DNA of 11,246 nucleotides, from NCBI GenBank assembly GCA_003235605.1, contig QJVU01000388.1, forward strand, positions 1 to 11,246, written 5' to 3'. Origin of the DNA: Planctomycetota bacterium. Lineage in GTDB: Bacteria; Planctomycetota; UBA1135; UBA2386. The position numbers and the translations under genes were made by a program. Each line of letters opens with the position of its first letter. The stretch's first letter is position 1. Positions 6,191 through 11,246 of this stretch are shown here, piece after piece. Under the pieces are notes generated by a model. The model ran no database searches. It was not told where the DNA came from and saw only the letters and a program-made list of their open reading frames with translations.

Positions 6191-7529
6191 AGAATCTGGG
6201 CCGCTCCTCCGAGCGCTCGTAGGCAATGTGACCGTTCACCAGGGTCAGCTTCACGTGGCTGCGGGGATCCAGGGGATCGCCGGTCCAGATCCCGAGGTCG
6301 GCGTCCTTGCCGACCTCGAGGGAGCCGACCCTGTGGTCGATGCCCACGAAACGGGCGGGGTTGATGGTGATGGCGCGGATACCTACCTCCCAGGGCAGGC
6401 CCAGACGCACCGCCATGGCGCACTGTTGGGGCAGCAGCTCCTGGGGGATGACCGGCGAGTCGGTGTTGACCCCGATGCCGTCCTGGCCCAGCCCGCGGAC
6501 AGGGTGGATCCAGCCGTGTTGGCCGCCGGCGTACCAGGCGTTGGCGAGGCCGATGAACTTCGATTCGTTCTGGTCGAAGTGGTACTGGCGGGGACCGTTG
6601 CAGACCGGCACGCCCACCCTCTTGGCCTCGCCGGAGAGGCGGTAGGCATCGAAGGTGCCGTGGTCGACGAAGGTCCACAGGTTGAACTCGAGGCGCAGCT
6701 CCCGCAAGGTCTCCAGGACCACTTGGTACTGCTGGGTGTGGACGCTGACCGGGTACTCGTGGCGGAACAGGCCGCGGAGGTACTCCAGATCTGGCCGGAG
6801 CTTCGGCTTGGGGCCCTTGCCGGCCTCAAAGTCCTCCCAGGCCCTGTAGTAGGCATGGCCTCTCTGCAGGGTCAAGCGCAGGCCCTCGTTCATGCCCATC
6901 CGCGTGCTCCCCAGGTCGCCGGCGCGGCGCTCAGGGTTGCCGGCCTGGGCGATCTTCAGACTGCCCGGAAAGCGGATCAGGGCGTCGTTGGGGTCGCCGT
7001 ACAGCTTGGTCAGGGTGCCAAAGCCCCCCATGTTGGAACCGGAGCCCGGGATGAACAGGACCGAGGTCACGCCGCCGGCCAGGGCATCCTTGATCCGTTC
7101 CTGGTCCAGGGTGACCAGGTCCACGGTGCGCAGCGCCGGGTTGGTGGGGTGCACCATGTCGTTGAGGTCGCGCAAGCCCCCTCCGGCGACGTGGCAGTGC
7201 AGGTCCAGGAAGCCAGGCAGAATCCAGGCATCCCCGAGGTCGCGCTGCTCGTACCCCGGGGGAACCTCCACGGAGTCGGCGCGGCCGACGGCCACGATCT
7301 TGCCGTTCCTGACGAGGATCATGCCGTCGTGGATCGGATCCCCCTCGAGGGTCACGATCTTTTCGGCGCGGAAGGCATAGGCCGGGCTGGGCAGACCTCG
7401 CGGGCCCCACCTGGCCACCTTGCACTCCTCCTCACTCTTGCGATCGCCGAAGAAGATGTCCATGGAGAGCTGCTGTGCCGGCGCGGTTGCGGCGGCGATC
7501 AGCAGACACGCCACGAGGCGAACGCCCAT
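6189..7529 (-). CDS. Exported metal-dependent amidohydrolase (intact active site)
   Basis: A 446-residue enzyme and the best-conserved catalytic member with the gene after it. The signal peptide (1-18) ends A-P-A before Gln19. An unusual 35-residue segment (about 20-52, with E-E-E-C and W-G-P-R-G) precedes the entry strand. Metal ligands are all present: D-L-H-C-H (H111, H113), K192 in L-K-I-A-Q as the strand-4 candidate, H264 in V-S-V-H-T, H290 in V-D-H-G-T and D357 in V-N-T-D-S-P. The C-terminus carries I-N-P-A-R, R-V-G-S-L, G-K-D-A-D and G-D-P-L-D-P. The reaction is presumably hydrolysis of an amide or cyclic C-N bond outside the cytoplasm; the substrate is not readable. ATG 7529 is preferred over GTG 7532 because AGGAGG lies seven bases before it. 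The ATG shares one base with the upstream stop (TGATG). Confidence 0.92.
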   Translation of the reverse strand: MGVRLVACLLIAAATAPAQQLSMDIFFGDRKSEEECKVARWGPRGLPSPAYAFRAEKIVTLEGDPIHDGMILVRNGKIVAVGRADSVEVPPGYEQRDLGDAWILPGFLDLHCHVAGGGLRDLNDMVHPTNPALRTVDLVTLDQERIKDALAGGVTSVLFIPGSGSNMGGFGTLTKLYGDPNDALIRFPGSLKIAQAGNPERRAGDLGSTRMGMNEGLRLTLQRGHAYYRAWEDFEAGKGPKPKLRPDLEYLRGLFRHEYPVSVHTQQYQVVLETLRELRLEFNLWTFVDHGTFDAYRLSGEAKRVGVPVCNGPRQYHFDQNESKFIGLANAWYAGGQHGWIHPVRGLGQDGIGVNTDSPVIPQELLPQQCAMAVRLGLPWEVGIRAITINPARFVGIDHRVGSLEVGKDADLGIWTGDPLDPRSHVKLTLVNGHIAYERSEERPRF

Positions 7530-10384
7530 CACCTCTCCTCCTGCTTGCGGTTGTCCACCACCACTCTGCCGTTCACGACCACCAGCTGGACATGGCTGGT
7601 CATCTCGAAGGGGCTGCCGCTATAGACCACGAAGTCGGCGTCCTTGCCCCGCTTGAGGCTGCCCACGCGGTCTTCCAGCCGGAACATCCTGGCGGGATAG
7701 ATGGTCAGGGCCTTGAGGGCCTCTTCGGGGTCCATGCCGTAGCGGATGGCATGGGCCGCGTGCAGCGGGAGGTACCGGGCGCCCTCCGTGGCGGCGGAAA
7801 CCAGCGCCACCGGGAGCCCGCGGTCCGATAGCCGGGCCGCCGCGTTGACGATCTTCTTGCCGTCGCGGTGGACCACGTCGGGGGACAGCAGCACCCCGGG
7901 CCGGTGGTTCCCCAGGATTCCCGGGGTCTCCACGGCATCCTGGATGCCCGAGAGCACGTAGGGCAGCTCGTTCTTCTCGAACCACTCGACCACCTGCACG
8001 ATGGCCGGCTCACGCGCGGTGGACACCACCGCCGGGATGCGCTTCTCCAGGAGTGCCCGCATCGGTTCCAGGGTCTCGTTGACCTCCGGCTTCTTGGGGC
8101 TGCCGTCCGCGGTCTCGGAGCTCGAGGAGGTGCCGGTGCTCGCCTTGGTCTGTGTCTTGGAGGTGCGCTTGCCGGTGACGGCCATGGTCTGGCTACCGCG
8201 GCGGGACCGCATCTCGATGCTGCCTTCCAGGTCGTCTCCGGTGACAGTGGCAGTGAGGGCGGCGTTGCCGCTACCACCGAGGCTGATCGGAGCGGAGAGG
8301 GTCAGGGTGCCGTTCTCGAACTTGCCGTCCCTGATGTCGGTCGGCTGGCCCATGAGCCTGCCCCGGAAAGACATCTGCACGGTGCCGCTGACGGTGGTGC
8401 CCGCGAGCTTGAGCGCGAGGGTGAATCCCAGCCGTGGGAAGTTGGGCTGCGGCGGCTCGATCTCGCACTCCCAGGTGCCGCTGATCGGATCCTCCTTGGC
8501 GTTCTCTTTCTCCTTGGGCGCCTCCACCGGCTTCTCCGCAGACTTCTTCTTGCCGGCCTTCCAGTCCGCCAGATCCTTCTCGTACTTCTTCCACGCCGCG
8601 ATGTAGGCCTTGCCCTTGTTGATCTCGGCCTCCAGCGCCTTGATGCCGTCGGGCGCGATGTTGTCATGGACGAAGCGGATGCCGGCGATGTCCTTGACCA
8701 CCATGGCGTCGTGGTCCTGCGCCGCGGTCTTGATGGCGGCGACCCGGCCGGAGACCAGGCCGCGGTCCTGTCCCGCCACGAGCAACGTGGTGAGGCCCGA
8801 CTTGGCAGCGTTCATGAGCATCGGATCGTCGTATCGGATCACGTCCGTGAGGCGCTGGTCTGCGCTGCCCGAGGGAATCCCGGTGCCGTCGCCGGAGAGG
8901 CCTGCATGGCAGTACGCGTCGACGAAGCCGGGGACGATGACGCTGTCCCCCATGTCGATGACCTGGGCGCCGTTGGGGATCGCCAGGTCGCGGCCGACGC
9001 CCTTGATCTTGCCCTTGGACACGATGATCGAGCCGTGCTCGATGGCGGTGCCCTCGCAGGTGAGGATGCGGGCGGCCTTGATCACCAGCAGCTGGCTCTT
9101 GGTCTCCCGATGCCAGGCGTGTTCGCCACTCACGAAGGTGTCCTCCACCATCGTGCCGATTGCGAAGGGCTCGCCGCTCAGCACCAGGAAGTCGGCATCC
9201 TTGCCTTCCTCCAGCGAGCCGACCCGGTCGTCGACGCCGAGGACCCGGGCAGCGTCCAGGGTGATGGCCCGCAGCGCGTCCTTCGGGGACAGGCCCAGGC
9301 GGATTGCGAGGCCGGCCATGAGCAGGAGATCGGGAAGATCCTCGTCGGAGGCCGGCACGAGCGCCACGGTCATGCCCGCCTTGCGGGCGGCCACCGCGTT
9401 CTCCGGCTTGCTGCGCACGCTCTGGTCCAGGCGGTTCTCACCGCCCGGGTTGGCGCGCCCTGGCCGCACCGGCATACGCAGTACGACGTTCAGCGGCTTG
9501 CCGTCATGGATCTCTAGGAGCCTCTCCACCTCGTAGGGGTTCTCCAGGGTGAACCTCGTCCCCAACGACCTGGCGAAGCGGATCGCGTTGCGCAGATCCG
9601 CGGCCGTCTTGGCGGCGATGCGCAGGGGCAACTCGCCGCTGGCGGCGCGCTTGAGCGGTGCCACTGCGTACTCGTTCTCGGCGCCGCCGCTGCCCAGGAC
9701 ATCGGTGGCTGCCGTCTGGGCGTCAGCAAACACCTTGCGCAGCTGGGCCAGCTGCGAGAGCCGGGAGGAGGGGTACTGCCTGCGAGCGGGCCGGAGGGGG
9801 TTGTCCGCTGTCGGAGATGGGACAGGCTCGAAGACCGCGGGAGCGGTGTTCGCCTCCTGGCCCAGGGTGATCCTCAGGCAGGCATGCTCCTTCAACGTGC
9901 GTTCGACGATGTCATCCCCGAACAGCTTGACCACGGAACCCTGGCCGGCGATGAACCGGTTGCGTCCCGGAGACAGGTAGGCCGTGGTCACGCCGCCAGA
10001 CAGAGCCCGCCGGAACTTGCGCAGGTAGTCGAATCCTTCCAGGGCGACGAAGTCGGGGGTGACGTTGTAGCTCGAGTCCCGCTGCGCTGAAAGGTCGGTG
10101 TCGGCCGCCACGATCCCCGGCATGACCACCTTGTTGCTCGCGTCGATGATCGTGGTGCCCTCTTCCGGCTGGTCCTGGGAGATGGACTCGATGCGACCGT
10201 CCTTGACCACGAGGAACGCGTTCTGGTGGATCTCGCCGTTTCCGACATAGACCTTGCCGCAGTGGATGGCCTTGGTTTCCGACTCCTTCTCGGGTGACTG
10301 CGCGGGAAGGGAGGACAGCAGGGACAGCAGGAACACTGGAGGCAGCCGCAGCGCGGTGATCGGCAGCTTGTTCATGGTGGTCAC
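7529..10384 (-). CDS. Exported double-module amidohydrolase-family protein with inserted beta domain
   Basis: A 951-residue fusion, about twice the family's normal length. The signal peptide ends L-P-A before Gln29. Module 1 spans about 36-425 and module 2 about 430-951, joined almost without linker. Each has its own entry strand and C-terminal hallmark (L-D-A-A-R-V-L-G and G-K-D-A-D at 395-399; Y-P-A-R and G-K-D-A-D at 913-917). Ligands are largely gone. Module 1 has D95/D97 for HxH, A257, N282 and S346. Module 2 has Y491 with H493 kept, then S788, G813 and A865. Module 2 is interrupted by a charged helix (588-632), a beta domain (633-741) and a Ser/Thr linker (742-768). It is probably a pseudoenzyme or scaffold, though the DxD of module 1 could still bind a cation. 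The GTG start overlaps the upstream stop (GTGA) with a weak GCAGGG before it; an ATG three codons later (10375) is the alternative. Confidence 0.88.
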   Translation of the reverse strand: MTTMNKLPITALRLPPVFLLSLLSSLPAQSPEKESETKAIHCGKVYVGNGEIHQNAFLVVKDGRIESISQDQPEEGTTIIDASNKVVMPGIVAADTDLSAQRDSSYNVTPDFVALEGFDYLRKFRRALSGGVTTAYLSPGRNRFIAGQGSVVKLFGDDIVERTLKEHACLRITLGQEANTAPAVFEPVPSPTADNPLRPARRQYPSSRLSQLAQLRKVFADAQTAATDVLGSGGAENEYAVAPLKRAASGELPLRIAAKTAADLRNAIRFARSLGTRFTLENPYEVERLLEIHDGKPLNVVLRMPVRPGRANPGGENRLDQSVRSKPENAVAARKAGMTVALVPASDEDLPDLLLMAGLAIRLGLSPKDALRAITLDAARVLGVDDRVGSLEEGKDADFLVLSGEPFAIGTMVEDTFVSGEHAWHRETKSQLLVIKAARILTCEGTAIEHGSIIVSKGKIKGVGRDLAIPNGAQVIDMGDSVIVPGFVDAYCHAGLSGDGTGIPSGSADQRLTDVIRYDDPMLMNAAKSGLTTLLVAGQDRGLVSGRVAAIKTAAQDHDAMVVKDIAGIRFVHDNIAPDGIKALEAEINKGKAYIAAWKKYEKDLADWKAGKKKSAEKPVEAPKEKENAKEDPISGTWECEIEPPQPNFPRLGFTLALKLAGTTVSGTVQMSFRGRLMGQPTDIRDGKFENGTLTLSAPISLGGSGNAALTATVTGDDLEGSIEMRSRRGSQTMAVTGKRTSKTQTKASTGTSSSSETADGSPKKPEVNETLEPMRALLEKRIPAVVSTAREPAIVQVVEWFEKNELPYVLSGIQDAVETPGILGNHRPGVLLSPDVVHRDGKKIVNAAARLSDRGLPVALVSAATEGARYLPLHAAHAIRYGMDPEEALKALTIYPARMFRLEDRVGSLKRGKDADFVVYSGSPFEMTSHVQLVVVNGRVVVDNRKQEER
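7537..7542 (-). promoter_or_regulatory. Strong ribosome binding site at a TGATG junction
   Basis: AGGAGG on the minus strand, seven bases before ATG 7529 and only four before GTG 7532, so it selects the ATG. It lies in the last codons of the upstream double-module gene. Confidence 0.75.
8162..8488 (-). other. Beta-sandwich/lipocalin-like domain inserted in the second amidohydrolase module
   Basis: Encodes residues 633-741 of the 951-residue protein. It begins I-S-G-T-W-E-C-E-I and continues as regular alternating strands with G-turns: T-L-A-L-K-L-A-G-T-T-V-S-G-T-V, then I-R-D-G-K-F-E-N-G-T-L-T-L, then D-L-E-G-S-I-E-M. This strand pattern (-S-G-T-W- start, G-T-V repeats, G-K-F-E-N-G-T-L) is typical of a small up-and-down beta domain seen attached to exported hydrolases. 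It interrupts the barrel between the strand-4 and strand-5 regions. Ligand or partner binding is an inference. Confidence 0.6.
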
Positions 10385-11246
10385 TTGGAGCCCTGCTTCT
10401 TGACCTTGTCCTCGGTATCCGACTTGCCGAAGAGATACTGAAGGCGGGCATCCTTGCTGCGGTCGTAGACCACCTCGCCGTCCAGCAGCACCTTCTCGAC
10501 CCAGGTCGTGGCCTCCAAGGGATCACCGGTCAGGATCTGCAGGTTGGCGCGCTTGCCCACTTCCAGGGTGCCCACCTGGTCCTCGAGGCCGAGGATCTTT
10601 GCCGGCACGATGGTCAGGGATTTGAGGGCCTCCTCGCGGCTGACGCCGTTGCGGATGGCGGTGGCCATCTGCCACCACGGATAGCGGTCCATGACGCTCG
10701 GCGCGGTGGCCAGGCTCATTGCCCAGGGAATGCCGGCCTTGCTGAAGGTGGCCACCGGGCAGTACTTCCGCTCCTCGTCGGTCTCGGGGTCCTTCTCGTA
10801 GTACTCCAGGTCGGCGTCCACGACGATGGCCCTCTTGAGCTGGCCGAGGCGGGCGAGGCCACTCCGGTCGTCGGCCACCTGGTGGAAGCGCCGACCCAGC
10901 ACCAACACGACCTTGAGCTTGTATGTCTCGATCAGGCGGATGGCCTCATGAAGCTCGGCGGCGGAGGGGACGTAGAAGTAGGCAGTGGCCTTGCCCTCCA
11001 GCAGGTCGACGACCGGCTTCTTCTTCTCATCGATCTTCTCGTCGAACTTCTCCTTGGTAGTGGCCCCGGCAGCCTTCTCCTGTTCGAACTCCCGCTTGCG
11101 GCGGGCGTAGTCGGCCATGTACTCCTTGATGTCCTTCAGCGCGCGGCGCAGCTTCTGGATCTGTTCCATCCGGCTGCTGTTGGAGGAGAGGGAGATCTTC
11201 AGCCCGGTCTTGGACAGCACCGCCATGTCCTCCACGGTCTTGCCAT
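10381..11246 (-). CDS. Amidohydrolase-family protein, C-terminal part (5' end outside window)
   Basis: The last 287 residues of a gene that continues past the right edge: the frame stays open to base 11246 and the first readable codons are G-K-T-V-E-D-M-A, mid-protein for this family. A charged, probably helical stretch of about 50 residues (I-Q-K-L-R-R-A-L-K-D-I to D-E-K-K-K) sits before the strand-5 region, as in the other non-catalytic paralogues. Visible ligand positions are replaced: His on strand 5 by Tyr, on strand 6 by Leu, strand-8 Asp by Thr. The C-terminal hallmark is weaker but present (I-V-P-A-K-I-L-G-L, V-G-T-L-E-V-G-K, G-D-P-L), then a Lys-rich tail. It is the most upstream member visible and probably a pseudoenzyme; its HxH site is not in view. 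Its stop overlaps the next gene's GTG by four bases. Confidence 0.85.
   Translation of the reverse strand, partial: GKTVEDMAVLSKTGLKISLSSNSSRMEQIQKLRRALKDIKEYMADYARRKREFEQEKAAGATTKEKFDEKIDEKKKPVVDLLEGKATAYFYVPSAAELHEAIRLIETYKLKVVLVLGRRFHQVADDRSGLARLGQLKRAIVVDADLEYYEKDPETDEERKYCPVATFSKAGIPWAMSLATAPSVMDRYPWWQMATAIRNGVSREEALKSLTIVPAKILGLEDQVGTLEVGKRANLQILTGDPLEATTWVEKVLLDGEVVYDRSKDARLQYLFGKSDTEDKVKKQGSK

Noticed and set aside
6179..6226. Earlier start (TTG at 6226) for the 401-residue enzyme
   Set aside because: It would add 16 non-hydrophobic residues ahead of the signal peptide and overlap the previous gene by 38 bases; ATG 6178 begins the signal peptide directly.
7868..9517. Long plus-strand open frame (549 codons), and similar ones at 3543-4961 and 6228-7625
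   Set aside because: Same antisense artefact; repetitive His/Asp/Leu/Gly/Ala composition and no start-site signals.
1..11246. tRNA, rRNA, CRISPR array, insertion sequence or attachment site
   Set aside because: No cloverleaf-like sequence, no regularly spaced repeats, no transposase frame and no flanking inverted repeats were seen; nearly all the window is coding.

Overview
The window is high-GC bacterial DNA with strong G/C bias at third codon positions, tightly packed genes, Shine-Dalgarno sites before several of them, and secreted proteins of types common in Planctomycetota (tandem amidohydrolase-family proteins, an ASPM/SPD-2/Hydin-type beta domain, an NTF2-like protein). A planctomycete or a similar high-GC environmental lineage is my best guess. 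This is inference from style; the window holds no marker gene.

Layout. Bases 1-93 hold the possible start of a divergent minus-strand gene and a plausible sigma70-type promoter. Bases 94-1623 (+) encode a secreted multi-domain beta protein with one ASH/Hydin-like domain. It converges on a small SnoaL/NTF2-like gene (1629-2039, -), with five bases between the stop codons. An 88-base spacer with two overlapping inverted repeats separates that gene from the main feature.

The main feature is a minus-strand operon from beyond the right edge down to 2128. It has six consecutive genes encoding seven amidohydrolase-superfamily modules. In transcription order they are: a partial gene (10381-11246), a 951-residue double-module protein (7529-10384), a 446-residue enzyme (6189-7529), a 401-residue enzyme (4973-6178), a 474-residue protein (3552-4976) and a 475-residue protein (2128-3555). 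Four of the five junctions overlap by 1 or 4 bases (GTGA, TGATG, GTGA, ATGA). The exception carries an 11-bp tandem duplication that explains its spacing. No room exists for internal promoters or terminators, so the genes are probably co-transcribed and translationally coupled.

Only the two middle genes keep the full metal-binding set of the superfamily (HxH on strand 1, His on strands 5 and 6, Asp on strand 8). The other five modules keep the fold's N- and C-terminal hallmarks but have lost most or all ligands. They have instead gained charged low-complexity or beta-domain insertions at about the same place in the barrel. All the complete operon proteins look exported. I infer an extracytoplasmic set in which two catalytic paralogues work beside several pseudoenzyme paralogues, possibly as a hetero-oligomer. 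The substrate cannot be read from the sequence. All six full-length exported proteins place Gln at or right after the predicted signal-peptide cleavage site.
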